Positions 17,221-26,083 of a DNA stretch of 64,000 bases are shown here, piece by piece. Every line of letters begins with the position of its first letter. The stretch's first letter is position 1. A program made the translations under genes and the position numbers. Source of the stretch: Devosia nitrariae (GTDB lineage: Bacteria; Pseudomonadota; Alphaproteobacteria; Rhizobiales; Devosiaceae); the NCBI RefSeq assembly GCF_030160115.1, contig NZ_BSNS01000024.1, positions 496,001 to 560,000 on the forward strand, written 5' to 3'. The notes under the pieces are model-generated. The model worked only from the letters and a program-made list of their open reading frames with translations. It made no database searches and was not told the DNA's origin.

Positions 17221-18006
17221 TTCCCAGTGTTGAATTGCTATTGGTTTTGTCCAAACGGATATGCCAGGGGCGGATTTTCGGCAGTTTTTTGCGCTTGGTC
17301 ATGCACCTAGCCTACTGACTATTGGTTTGACCCAAGACGCAATTTCCGGCACTGACGTGCGGGGTGGCGATCTACGTCGAGATCGTCTTGCCGGGCAAGC
17401 GGGCTGGGATACGGAAACTACACGGTCACATCAATTGGTGCGAAGAGGCACAAGCCCAAAGCGCGACTCTTGCGGCGCGACCACGCATGAGGGTGAAACC
17501 ACATCGGAATTGTTTGTGAGCGCCACATGAGGATGGTCAGAAGTCCGATTTGTGCGCACTCAATGTTCACTTCAGTTGGCCTCAACTTTTGATTGAAAGC
17601 GAAAGCCCCGGGAAACCGGGGCTTTCTCATTTTTGGGCTGGATCGCAAGGGGGCCGCGACCGGCTGGTGTTCAGCATGCGGATGTCGTGACACCACTACT
17701 CCGCTTGCTCCGCCGTTGGGAGGTGAGACGTGTGACGCGACCGATAGAATTTCCATAATTCGGGCGGTCGTTCCCATTATCGAACCGGTAGTTTTTCCAT
17801 AGAAACTCAAAGGCCCCGGAATCCCGGGCCTTGGCTTCGACAGGACCATGGGAGCGCCTAGGCATTTCGATTTCCTGAAGACAGTCGGTCCGGTTAGCGT
17901 CTCGCCAGCGACGAAAGCGGGGTGGTTAGCTTACAACCCGCGTTGAACCAGATATCGAGAATAGGCGACGTTTCGTTGGCGCGTGTGGCCGCGATGAGGG
18001 GGTGTT
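17221..18006. other. Gene-free stretch after tRNA-Arg
   Basis: No convincing gene. It contains two hairpins (17602-17627 and about 17811-17833) and low-complexity decayed sequence. A minus-strand frame that runs through the tRNA is the usual translated-tRNA artefact. Confidence 0.6.
17602..17634 (+). terminator. Strong hairpin terminator
   Basis: An 11-bp perfect stem (17602-17612 with 17617-17627) capped by a GAAA tetraloop, then TCATTTTT. It may end the tRNA-Arg transcript or a lost gene. Confidence 0.75.
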
Positions 18007-18567
18007 ATGATTTTCGGATGGCGACTGGGCGGCAAGCCACGGAGACTAGCGAATGCGACTGCCGACTATCTCAATATTGAGCACAACCTGTTCGACAGCG
18101 CCTTGCTCGAGCGAGGGATCGGATGGAAGTGGTGGGAGCGTTTCGTCGAAAAAGACGTTGAACCAATGCTTCTTGCATGGGAAGTCCGTGAGGAATTGAT
18201 CGCTGGTCTGGCTCACCTGGAGAAAAAGTGGGGGCAGCAACCTCAGATTGAGCATGCCAAGCTGCAGATCGACCGATTGCTCGGCGTGGCAAAGGATCCC
18301 GATACCATTTCGGACGCCGTTCGCGAGGCTCGCGAGGCAGCCATCTTGGACTGGGTCGATGCCTTCGAAGTGCCGGGAGGCTACGTAGGCGCTCAAGTCC
18401 TTTCCGTTTTCTACCCGCACCACCAGAACGCTTGGGCTGCGGCGACGTTCTTCGCCGAGAGCTTGCGCAAGGACATGGCTGAAGTGGTGCCAGCTCTACA
18501 CTCGCTAACGAATTCGGGGCGCGTTGATGAAGCCAGAGATGGGCAGGATGTGCCAATCATAGGCTGA
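18007..18567 (+). CDS. Hypothetical protein, possible C-terminal frameshift
   Basis: A 186-residue frame starting MIFGWRLGGKPRRLANATAD with GAGGGGG before the ATG. No family is recognised; it is soluble, acidic in the middle and rich in Trp (KWWERF). After its stop, another frame (about 18551-18659) reads LTETGKELAEAQAATWSAIQ and ends at a TGA with good composition. The real protein may therefore have been some 30 residues longer, with a frameshift near 18540-18560. A minus-strand frame overlaps the 3' part and could be the true gene there. Confidence 0.45.
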   Translation: MIFGWRLGGKPRRLANATADYLNIEHNLFDSALLERGIGWKWWERFVEKDVEPMLLAWEVREELIAGLAHLEKKWGQQPQIEHAKLQIDRLLGVAKDPDTISDAVREAREAAILDWVDAFEVPGGYVGAQVLSVFYPHHQNAWAAATFFAESLRKDMAEVVPALHSLTNSGRVDEARDGQDVPIIG

Positions 18568-19028
18568 CCGAAACGGGCAAAGAGCTCGCCGAGGCCCAAG
18601 CTGCGACGTGGTCGGCTATACAGAACATGTACCGCACGGATGCCGACATACCGAAGTGAGCGAATGTCACTGAGGCGATAAAGGACCGCACCGGGGTATC
18701 CACAAATGCGGCTGCGGGCGACCGAAATGGGCCAGCTAATCGGTGCCGCAAACGCGCGGGTTCCCCCCTCTCCTTGCCGAAGCCAGCAGTCGGGCACTGC
18801 GTCACTCATTTCGAACCTCACCTGCCCTTGGAAACTAAGGAAATTCAAATGCCGAAGGACGGGTACGACCTCGTCACTCAGCTTCTTGAAGGGGCCGCGC
18901 ATCTCTCGGAACGCCGCGATGTCCGCGAGCGGACGGTTCCCTCGAAAGTAGTCGTTCCCCTGCGCCTCAACGTCCCGAAAGTTGCGCCATGATCGTAATG
19001 AGGAAAGCAACTGGTCTAGCTCAGTCAA
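18411..19028 (-). CDS. Possible hypothetical protein (weak)
   Basis: A 205-residue open frame. The first about 90 residues (MTELDQLLSSLRSWRNFRDV...) have a normal composition, but the C-terminal half is rich in Arg/Ser and overlaps a better plus-strand reading. It may be a short or decayed gene; no family is recognised. No clear ribosome site was seen. Confidence 0.25.
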   Translation of the reverse strand: MTELDQLLSSLRSWRNFRDVEAQGNDYFRGNRPLADIAAFREMRGPFKKLSDEVVPVLRHLNFLSFQGQVRFEMSDAVPDCWLRQGEGGTRAFAAPISWPISVARSRICGYPGAVLYRLSDIRSLRYVGIRAVHVLYSRPRRSLGLGELFARFGQPMIGTSCPSLASSTRPEFVSECRAGTTSAMSLRKLSAKNVAAAQAFWWCG

Positions 19029-20001
19029 TTCACCCCCCGAATAGCTGAAGTCAGAACTTTGGCTCTTGCCTTCCCGTTATCATTGCGGTCGTAGCCGCCG
19101 TATTCGCCACGATCTTGTCGGGCCGAGATAGCACCCCGCCGATGGCTAACGGAAACAATCCGGACAGCATCAGACCGAGCCCCGGCCAGACGACCACGAG
19201 CCGTGCCAGTACGTCCATCCCAGTCAGCTGAGCGCCGGAACGGGCAAACAGGATCAGTCCTGACCACGCTCCCCTAGAACTATAGCCAGCCAGCCGAGCG
19301 CGTTAAATACGTTGCCATTGATGCCCCTATCCGAACTATCGTCTAGTCGAAGTAAACGACCGCTACCCGCCTTTCTGACGCCAAAGCGGTCGGGCGGCTT
19401 ACGGCCCCGATGCGGTCATTCCGCAGCCGCCGATCTCTGGCGGCTGTCGGACCGCGTGCGGACTGTCTGCTTCTGGCAGCAGACTTTGAGCACCGGACAT
19501 TCAGAACGGTGCAGTCGTGACCTGACCGAAATCGGTCATTGCCGTACGGCGGCAATGATGTCAGAGGGTCGTAATCTCAGCCGTAGCGGTTCGTGAAAGC
19601 TCCCGTTCGGCTATCCCGTCCGCCACCGCCGCCACGACCGATCAGGCGCCAGCCGTCGCAGCGATAGACCTCACCGGTATGCAGCGCCACGTCCTGGTAA
19701 AAACAAGATAAGCGGCATGCGCCGTATTCGTGGCATCGCCGCGCGGCGACCTGAGCAAGCGAGTTGCCCCGTTCAGAGCGTGAGACGAGTGCTATCTCCG
19801 CTTCGGCGAGGACGCACCGGTGGCCAGGACCGGTCAGGCAGCTTTCGGCTGAACTGAGTGGGCAGCGGTTGTTTGGCAACAACGCGCAGCAGCCTTATCT
19901 CAGTCGCTGCCGGAGGTGTCCTTGAGGTATATAGGTGGCGCTAGGTTCCCTCATTAAGCCGGAAGGAGCCGAACCATATCTGGCAAAGGCGGACCATCCA
20001 G
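19029..20001. other. Gene-poor stretch with decayed coding fragments
   Basis: Nothing intact. On the minus strand about 19065-19270 reads as the end of a membrane protein (VVVWPGLGLMLSGLFPLAIG), and its upstream part (NVFNALGWLAIVLG) continues in another frame, so it is broken. A Cys-containing minus frame at about 19577-19882 has no clear start and is not called. Confidence 0.4.
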
Positions 20002-21159
20002 ATGTCACCACCTACCGCCCAAGGCGCAAGCTTCGTTGCCATGCTAGTCATCGTGACTGCGGCCTTCGTCTGGCTGATGCTGCCGTTCTATGGCGCCGTA
20101 CTATGGGCCGTCATTCTCGCGATCCTGTTCAACCCGCTCCAGCGCAGGCTCGTTCAGCGTATGGGCGGCCGCAGGAACTTGGCAGCGGCGATTAGCACCT
20201 TTGCCTGTATCTGCATCGTCGTCATACCGGGATCAATGGTCCTGGCGGCATTGGCCCGGGAAGCCAACAGTCTGTACAATCGCGTTAGCGATCCGGAATT
20301 TGATGCCGTCTCCATCTTCGAGGGGATTTATGCCGCAATGCCTTCTTTCCTCGTTGAGGCCTTGTCGGTTTTCAGCCTTAGCGAATTCCACGAAATCCAA
20401 TCGCGCCTGACGGCGTTTCTGGGGGAGGCGGCGCAAACCATCGCCACAAGCGCTTTGACTATTGGGCAGAGCACGGCTCAGCTGATCATTAGCCTGGGAG
20501 TAATGCTTTACGTGCTCTTCTTCATGTTCAGGGATGGCTCCCGACTGGCGATCGTAATTCGCAAAGCCAGTCCGCTCAGCGACTATCAGACGGAACACGT
20601 ACTGCGTAAGTTCACCACGGTGGTGCAATACACTGTCCGGGGCAACGTCATCATCGCTGTGATACAGGGGGTTATCGGCGGGGTGACTTTCTGGCTGCTC
20701 GGTATCGAAGCGGCAATCCTGTGGGGCGTCCTGATGGCCGTTCTCTCGCTTCTTCCCGCGGTTGGAGCCTTTCTGGTCTGGGCGCCGGCTGCGGCCTATC
20801 TGTTCCTATCAGGGCAGCTACTTCAAGGCGGTGTCCTACTGGCGGTCGGCGTTTTGATCCTCAGCACGATCGACAATCTCCTGCGGCCGCCGCTGGTGGG
20901 CCAGGGAACGAAGCTGCCTGACTACATGGTACTCGTGTCGACGCTAGGCGGTCTGTCATTGTTCGGTATCAACGGTTTTGTCATCGGACCTCTGATTGCG
21001 GCCCTGTTTGTAGCTTTTTGGTCGCTTTACACGGATGAACACTCGGACTCGGTGGACGGACGGCTCATGGTGGATTCCAGTGTCGATCAGGTTGCGAGTG
21101 CGCGCGCCTCCACGAGAAAATCGTCACGATCCGGCAAAACTCGGCGCATTCGGAAATGA
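20002..21159 (+). CDS. AI-2E family transporter (PerM/YdiK type)
   Basis: A 385-residue polytopic inner-membrane protein. About seven to eight hydrophobic segments are visible, with the family signatures FMFRDG, PAVGAFLVWAPAA and IDNLLRPPLVG near residues 180-300. Members export small molecules or act as Na+/H+ antiporters; the name AI-2 exporter is often not supported by experiment. The C-terminal 50 residues are charged and rich in Ser/Arg. The start at 20002 has no strong ribosome site. It stands alone in the accessory region. Confidence 0.88.
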   Translation: MSPPTAQGASFVAMLVIVTAAFVWLMLPFYGAVLWAVILAILFNPLQRRLVQRMGGRRNLAAAISTFACICIVVIPGSMVLAALAREANSLYNRVSDPEFDAVSIFEGIYAAMPSFLVEALSVFSLSEFHEIQSRLTAFLGEAAQTIATSALTIGQSTAQLIISLGVMLYVLFFMFRDGSRLAIVIRKASPLSDYQTEHVLRKFTTVVQYTVRGNVIIAVIQGVIGGVTFWLLGIEAAILWGVLMAVLSLLPAVGAFLVWAPAAAYLFLSGQLLQGGVLLAVGVLILSTIDNLLRPPLVGQGTKLPDYMVLVSTLGGLSLFGINGFVIGPLIAALFVAFWSLYTDEHSDSVDGRLMVDSSVDQVASARASTRKSSRSGKTRRIRK

Positions 21160-21325
21160 ACGATTCCATCTCATGTGAACCGAGCCCCTACCCAATCCCC
21201 GCAAGGGGAGCGCGGTGTGCTGAACGAATGACCGGTTTCGGGACGGTGGCTTGACGTGTCGAACGACTTAGCTGCGGGCGCGTTGCCGAAACGCGGCCCC
21301 GCTATGTTCAGCGAGGCCGTGCGGG

Positions 21326-21958
21326 TCAGATTTCTGTTGTCTCGGCCAGCGTCAATGCGTCATCGATATCTACACCGAGATATCGAACCGTATTTTCGAT
21401 CTTGGTGTGTCCCAGCAAGATCTGAATAGCTCGAAGATTGCCGGTGGCCTTATAGATCAGGGCTGCCTTGGTACGGCGGAGCGAATGTGTTCCGTATTCC
21501 TCGGGACGCAGCCCAATCGCCGTAACCCATTCGTCGACCAATCGCGCGTACTGTCGAGTGCTGAGGTGCCCTTTGCGGTCGACTCGGCTTGGGAACGCGT
21601 TGTCGTCGATACTACCACCACGGCGTTCGAGCCACGCTAGCAGGCTTGCCATCGTGTCTGTGGTGATCTCGAACTGGACGGGCCGGCCGGTCTTCTGTTG
21701 GATCACCATTGAGCGGGAGCGAATTGACGTGCCGGAAACAAGCGATCCGATCTTCATTTTGACCAGGTCGCAACCGCGAAGCTTGCTGTCGATCGCGAGG
21801 TCAAATAATGCCCGGTCGCGCATCCGCCCTTCGCGATCCAGAAAGAAGCGGATCAGCCAGATTTGCTTCACTTTAAGCGCTCGTTTGGCGCCGACCTGCT
21901 TGCCTGCATTCCAGGCTGGCCGCCCTTTAGCGGCTGGGTCATACCGTGAGATACCCAT
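21326..21958 (-). CDS. Tyrosine-type recombinase/integrase
   Basis: A 210-residue short integrase. The catalytic domain shows the first Arg in SKLRGCDLVKMKIG, the H-x-L-R box in THSLRRTKAALIY and the HTK box in LLGHTKIENTVRYLGV with the Tyr nucleophile in VRYL. It lacks the usual N-terminal SAM-like binding domain, so it is shorter than phage integrases but matches a compact form frequent in Rhizobiales. ATG at 21958 has GGGAGAAA before it. It may mobilise, or once have mobilised, the region around tRNA-Arg, although it is 4.1 kb from the tRNA. Confidence 0.88.
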   Translation of the reverse strand: MGISRYDPAAKGRPAWNAGKQVGAKRALKVKQIWLIRFFLDREGRMRDRALFDLAIDSKLRGCDLVKMKIGSLVSGTSIRSRSMVIQQKTGRPVQFEITTDTMASLLAWLERRGGSIDDNAFPSRVDRKGHLSTRQYARLVDEWVTAIGLRPEEYGTHSLRRTKAALIYKATGNLRAIQILLGHTKIENTVRYLGVDIDDALTLAETTEI

Positions 21959-22089
21959 GACATTTCTCCCTTTGGCCAACATGGCCAGCAGAGAGATAGT
22001 GTGGGGCCGGTAGCAGTCTGTCCGCTCCTAGGTGCCATCATCGAAATAGCTGCCATTCCGATAGCTCGGCTCATAAAGACGGAGCGACG

Positions 22090-22346
22090 CGCGGGCTGCG
22101 CCTGCGGATCGTCTATCGCCGGACGGGTCCGAGCCTGCTGGAGGTGGAGGGGCGGCTGAACATCAAGGGCCAAGCGGTTGTGTATAGCGCTCGAAGACCT
22201 GGCGCGGGAAGGTCGCCGCGCCAGTCTTCCTGCTGGTGCCGCAGGTCAAGCTGCCGAAGCGTCTTGATCTTGACCGCGACGCCGAGCGGGCGCTCGACAG
22301 CGTGCCTGGGCTGATCGTGGCGAACTGGGTGGAGGGAAAACTGTAG
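22090..22346 (+). pseudogene. Decayed phage tail-associated protein fragment
   Basis: Three successive frames give a continuous protein-like sequence: LRIVYRRTGPSLLEVEGRLN, then EDLAREGRRA, then VFLLVPQVKLPKRLDL and VPGLIVANWVEGKL ending at TAG (22344-22346). The PQVKLPKRLDLxRDAE pattern is familiar from tail-region proteins of Rhizobiales prophages. Two frameshifts break it and no start remains. Confidence 0.55.
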
Positions 22347-22391
22347 TCGCTCCGTATCGGCGTTGATGCCAGGATCCGAAGGGGCTCCGGC

Positions 22392-22706
22392 TCAGCGTCG
22401 ACCGAGCTTGCCGAATTCACTGTCGAGCAGCGACCGGATCTTCTTTGCGCCGCCGCGCAGGGCCGCTTCGACAGTCGCATCGTTATGGGTGACCGTTTGC
22501 GGCTGCATACCCTCGGGCCGCGCCTCGATTGTGCAGCGAATGTCACCGGTGCCGCCCTTGGCGGCGTTGACATCGGCCAGATGTACCTCGATCCGCGACA
22601 ACCGGTCCGTCAGATGCCCCAGCGCTGAAGCGATCGTCTGTCCGGCCACCTCGGCGAGGCGGTCGTCCCCCTGGATGTTGGCGTCGGTATTCAGCTGGAA
22701 CTGCAT
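22392..22706 (-). CDS. HPF/RaiA-like ribosome-associated protein
   Basis: A 104-residue small protein resembling the hibernation-factor/RaiA fold: RIEVHLADVNAAKGG followed by CTIEARPEGMQPQTVTHND gives the typical beta-strand order. Such proteins bind the ribosome in stationary phase or stress. It lacks the C-terminal dimerisation domain of long HPF. ATG at 22706 has AGGAGAC upstream. It adds to the stress-type gene content of the accessory region. Confidence 0.75.
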   Translation of the reverse strand: MQFQLNTDANIQGDDRLAEVAGQTIASALGHLTDRLSRIEVHLADVNAAKGGTGDIRCTIEARPEGMQPQTVTHNDATVEAALRGGAKKIRSLLDSEFGKLGRR

Positions 22707-23163
22707 GTCGGGTCTCCTGTGTGTGTGATCACCTAACATGAAAGACCATGAAGATGGGTGATCCAGCGAAGTTCATCTGCACGATCAGTAGAAACGCTTG
22801 CCTCGCGCGCGACAGCCTGGCCATTGTCAAATCGCGAGCGGACCGTCCGCTTTAGGTGCTCGCCGAAGGTAAGTGAGCGGCCGGTATGGGCGGCGCAGAG
22901 CGGACAATCGGCCTCGGTGGCCGACCGTGTTCACGTTGTGCAACATTAATCTAAGGCAGCGGCGCTGTCCGTATTGGGACGAACATACGTCACTTCTCTC
23001 AGCTGCGCCGACGAACACGAGGCTGACCCCGTCCTGAAATCTCGAGCGTTCACGATGATATGAGTTCCTAGCTTCGAGTGGGAGCCATGAACGGCGGAGC
23101 AGCGGCCCGGTTCGGATTGAAGTCGCCACCCACCCTTGGCGCAATTGGCGGCTCGGCGCCCAG
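22707..23163. other. Gene-free stretch
   Basis: No supportable gene; frames on both strands have poor composition. It contains fragments similar in style to other intergenic DNA of the region (AGCGGAC/CCGCTT motifs). Confidence 0.5.
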
Positions 23164-23532
23164 CTAGGAGACCATCAGCCTGCGGATACCATCTGTGACT
23201 TCGTGGATGTTGTAGGGCTTGGCATAGTAGAGGGCGCCTTCAGGAAGCTCGTCGCGCCCGAGCGTTCTCTTGCCGGAAACCAGAACCAGCTTCACCGGCG
23301 GCCACTTCTCCCGCACCGCATGCGCCAGCATGAGGCCATCCATCGATCCTGGCATGTCGATGTCTGTGACAACGATGCGAATGTCGTCTCGGCTCTCAAG
23401 AATGCGGATTGCCTCGTCCGCATTGGCCGCCTCGATGGTGGCGAACCCTGCCGCTTCAAGCATGTCCAGCATATCGAGCCGGATGAGGAACTCATCCTCA
23501 ACGACCAGGACGACGGCGGCATTCCCTTGCAT
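23164..23532 (-). CDS. Single-domain response regulator (CheY-like)
   Basis: A 122-residue receiver domain: acidic pair in VVEDEFLIR, phosphoacceptor Asp in VVTDIDMPGSMDG, Thr/Ser position in LVLVSGKR and the conserved Lys in YYAKPYN. No output domain. ATG at 23532 has GGGAG upstream. It lies 176 bases downstream of the histidine kinase gene on the same strand, which is its likely partner. Confidence 0.9.
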   Translation of the reverse strand: MQGNAAVVLVVEDEFLIRLDMLDMLEAAGFATIEAANADEAIRILESRDDIRIVVTDIDMPGSMDGLMLAHAVREKWPPVKLVLVSGKRTLGRDELPEGALYYAKPYNIHEVTDGIRRLMVS

Positions 23533-23708
23533 TCTACGCTCCCTCTGCGCCCTCGCGGTCGCCACGGATCGGGCGGAAGCCACAAGCCCGCGAATTATCT
23601 ACAACCGGACGCAATCGGAGATGGTTGCAGGCCGAATGGCATTTGCTGGCGCCCAACCCGGCCATACGTCGGAGGCCCGCTCCCACGGACACCCTCGGGA
23701 TTAAGCTC

Positions 23709-24857
23709 CTACGCCTCTGAAATGGCGAACTCGACAGTGAGGGTCGTGCCCCCGGAGGAAGTCCAATCTGCCTCGGCGCCCAACTGCCGGCATAGCCCCC
23801 TGATGATCTGCATGCCGGTGCCGGTCCCACGCCCGGCGGTTCCACCGGCTGCGGGCATCCCTTTCCCTGTATCGGACAGCCGGAGGCGGAGCCGATCCTG
23901 GGCCAGGGGCTCGGCGCTGATCCTGATCTCGCCCTCCCTGCCGTCGAAGGCGTATTTGAGGCTGTTGGTGACAAACTCGTTGACGATCAGCCCGACGGCT
24001 ATCGCCTCTTCCGCCGACACGGTCACAACTGCAATGTCGGCCGCCATGCTGATCTCAACGAGCTCGTGCTCATGTAGCTTCGCCAGGCCGTCCAACAGCC
24101 CCGAAAGATAATCCCGCAGCTCGAGGCTGTCCAAATGAGAGCCCAAGTAGAGCCGTTCGTGGACGAGCCGGAGCGTTTCCACCCGTTCGCCGACCGCTCT
24201 CAGGTCCTGGCGCGCCTCCTCGGAACTGGCATTGCGCGCGCGCATCTCCAATAGGCTCCTGATGACGGCAATGTTGTTCTTGACGCGGTGCTGGAGCTCC
24301 CGCATCAGCTGCTCGTTTCTCTCAAGCGCTTTGGTGAGGTCGTGCACCTTCTCCAGCCTGTCGATAACCGGGCCGAGGATGGTCGCATAGGTCCGCAGGA
24401 ACTCGATGTCATGCTCGTCGAACATCTGTGGCTTGGTGTGATCGACCTGCAGCAGTCCGTAGGCCTTGCCGCCGTGCAAGAACACCGGAACGTTGGCAAT
24501 GGAGATCACGCCGTGCTCGCGCATGAAGTGTGGAAACTCGAACCGTTCTTCGGCCTCTATGTTCTGCGTGATGACGGGTTTGCCATGGTTCAGCGCGAAC
24601 GCCTCCGACGAGCGCTCATTGAGTTGCAGCGTCGCCTTGCCAACGATAGCGGGGCCCCAGCCGACACCGGCCCGCACCAGCGCCGTCTTCCCGTCGTCCT
24701 GGAGTTCGAGGACCTTGGCGAACTCCGTTCCGAGTGCCCGTGCGACCAGCCGGCACGCCTCCTGCAGTACCTCCTGCAGGTCCTGGCTTCTGAGCGCAAA
24801 GTCCCCGAAATCCGCCAGCACCTGCTGTCGTTCGAACATCTGTTCCAGGCTTGGCAT
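23709..24857 (-). CDS. GAF-domain sensor histidine kinase (HisKA_2 type)
   Basis: A 382-residue soluble kinase. Residues about 20-170 form a GAF domain (ending in GLLQVDHTKPQMF), a short coiled coil follows, then the phosphoacceptor region LMRELQHRVKNNIAVIRSLL with its His, and a HATPase domain with NEFVTNSLKYAF and DTGKGMP. There are no membrane segments, so it senses a cytoplasmic signal. The family feeds response regulators of the general stress response and light sensing in alphaproteobacteria. The adjacent single receiver gene suggests a phosphorelay. Confidence 0.92.
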   Translation of the reverse strand: MPSLEQMFERQQVLADFGDFALRSQDLQEVLQEACRLVARALGTEFAKVLELQDDGKTALVRAGVGWGPAIVGKATLQLNERSSEAFALNHGKPVITQNIEAEERFEFPHFMREHGVISIANVPVFLHGGKAYGLLQVDHTKPQMFDEHDIEFLRTYATILGPVIDRLEKVHDLTKALERNEQLMRELQHRVKNNIAVIRSLLEMRARNASSEEARQDLRAVGERVETLRLVHERLYLGSHLDSLELRDYLSGLLDGLAKLHEHELVEISMAADIAVVTVSAEEAIAVGLIVNEFVTNSLKYAFDGREGEIRISAEPLAQDRLRLRLSDTGKGMPAAGGTAGRGTGTGMQIIRGLCRQLGAEADWTSSGGTTLTVEFAISEA

Positions 24858-25184
24858 CAGTTTCCCCGGTTCCCTGCGACATTATTTCAGCACAAGCAGG
24901 CAGCTGAATCGAGTCGGCAGTCGAGTGCTGGATAGGCTGGTTGCTGCGGCGATGCCCCCTCATCTTCGAGCACAACAAAGGCCGCCCAGTCCGGGGGAGG
25001 GACTGAGCGGCTGGGGGTGACCTTCGTACCGGGCCACTTGTGCGCCCTCAACTGACTGCCCGCACATCTGGTTCCCCTCGGTGGAGTGCCCCGGGGTACA
25101 TCGCTTAGACGGCTACTGTGCTTGGCACAGCTTTGGGCCGATTGTTGGTCGCAATTAGGTGAAGCCGGCTATATGTTCTGCGCC
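24858..25184. other. Intergenic stretch with hairpin
   Basis: No gene. A long imperfect hairpin (about 24980-25012, arms GCCGC..AGTCC and GGACT..GCGGC) lies between the kinase gene and the next small gene; it could be a bidirectional terminator or small-RNA element. Confidence 0.4.
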
Positions 25185-25376
25185 ATGGATCCAAACAAAT
25201 CACCACTCGAGCGGGCCTTCGAGTTGGCTCGGTCAGGGCGCTATCGAACTGTGTCCGAGGTCAAGCGTGCCGTGTCGGCGGAGGGCTACTCCTTGGACCA
25301 GCTTGAGGGCCGCGCCTTGTCACGCCAGCTGAGCGACCTAATCAAAGCAGAAGTGACCCAGAGTGGGGCAACTTGA
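25185..25376 (+). CDS. Small conserved hypothetical protein (Hyphomicrobiales)
   Basis: A 63-residue protein starting MDPNKSPLERAFELARSGRY. The pattern ERAFELARSGR...EGYxxxQLEGxALxRQL is familiar from small soluble proteins widespread in Hyphomicrobiales, function unknown. An alternative ATG is 12 bases upstream (25173). Its end overlaps a convergent gene by 39 bases. Confidence 0.6.
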   Translation: MDPNKSPLERAFELARSGRYRTVSEVKRAVSAEGYSLDQLEGRALSRQLSDLIKAEVTQSGAT

Positions 25377-25673
25377 CGCGCCGCTGGCGCTGCCAAAAAT
25401 CAGTTCTCGGCTTTGATCGCTAGCCAGAAGTAGCTTCCGAGGGTTCTTGGAAGTGCGCTCGGGCAGCAGTGTTCCGATCAGGCTCCGGAGAGACTGGTTT
25501 TGCGCAGAGTGTGGCTCCTGCGCCAGGAACGTAGCCAGGTCAAGAACATGCCGACCGCCGCCGGACGAAGGACTTGGTCGGTGCACTACGGATATGACGC
25601 CATCTTCGTCTCGGACGAGCAGCCATTCGTCTCCGTTCTCGCTGGTGTAGAACGTCCGCATCGCCTCTTCCAT
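25338..25673 (-). CDS. Small conserved hypothetical protein
   Basis: A 111-residue protein. The start MEEAMRTFYTSENGDEWLLV and the LRSLIGTLLPE region match a small Hyphomicrobiales family of unknown function. ATG 25673 lies 6 bases after GAGGAG and is preferred to ATG 25679, which abuts it. The last about 35 residues overlap the convergent gene and look less conserved, so the family part ends near residue 78. Confidence 0.6.
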   Translation of the reverse strand: MEEAMRTFYTSENGDEWLLVRDEDGVISVVHRPSPSSGGGRHVLDLATFLAQEPHSAQNQSLRSLIGTLLPERTSKNPRKLLLASDQSRELIFGSASGASSCPTLGHFCFD

Positions 25674-25810
25674 TGTCATCTCCTCACCGATGGAATTGCT
25701 TGAACACCATCCGCGGCGCATCGTTCCGAACCTCGTGGGTGCCGCACCCGGCCATCGCTTACCCAGCTCCTTCCGAAAGGTTTAGCGACTTTGTTGGGGA
25801 AGTCTCAGCT

Positions 25811-26083
25811 ATGGCGGCTGCATTGGTGGTGCATGCACCACTCCTAGAGCGACGCAGGCATCCCCGGAACACGTGTCACACCGACGCGACGGTTGTTCTG
25901 GACGAGGGCCTGACCCGGCTGCCGGCGGACATCGTCGATATTTCCCCGGCTGGAGCCAAGCTAGAGCTACCGGAGGTACTCGACCTGCCGCGAAAATTCT
26001 ACATGCTGTTCAACCACCAGATCGCGCCTTAGCGCCTCGTGTGGCGCGACAGTCTCGCCGCAGGCATTGCCCACCGAGAGTAG
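25811..26083 (+). pseudogene. PilZ-domain protein with internal stop codon
   Basis: The frame shows a PilZ core: LERRRHPRN (c-di-GMP-binding RxxxR), then IVDISPAGAKLELPE (D-x-S-x-x-G). A TAG at 26030-26032 stops it after residue 73, but the same frame continues RLVWRDSLAAGIAHRE to a second TAG at 26081-26083, and the VWR strand is the normal end of a PilZ barrel. The gene thus carries one nonsense codon. It could be a true mutation, a sequencing error or, less likely, a functional short form. Confidence 0.6.

Noticed and set aside
17090..17302. Minus-strand frame reading IPAGLEPATNSLEGCCSIQL across tRNA-Arg
   Set aside because: This is the well-known spurious translation of a tRNA gene; the cloverleaf on the plus strand is complete.
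19577..19882. 101-codon minus-strand Cys-containing frame
   Set aside because: Only a TTG start without a ribosome site and a glycine run at the end; the middle may be a decayed gene but the evidence is too thin.
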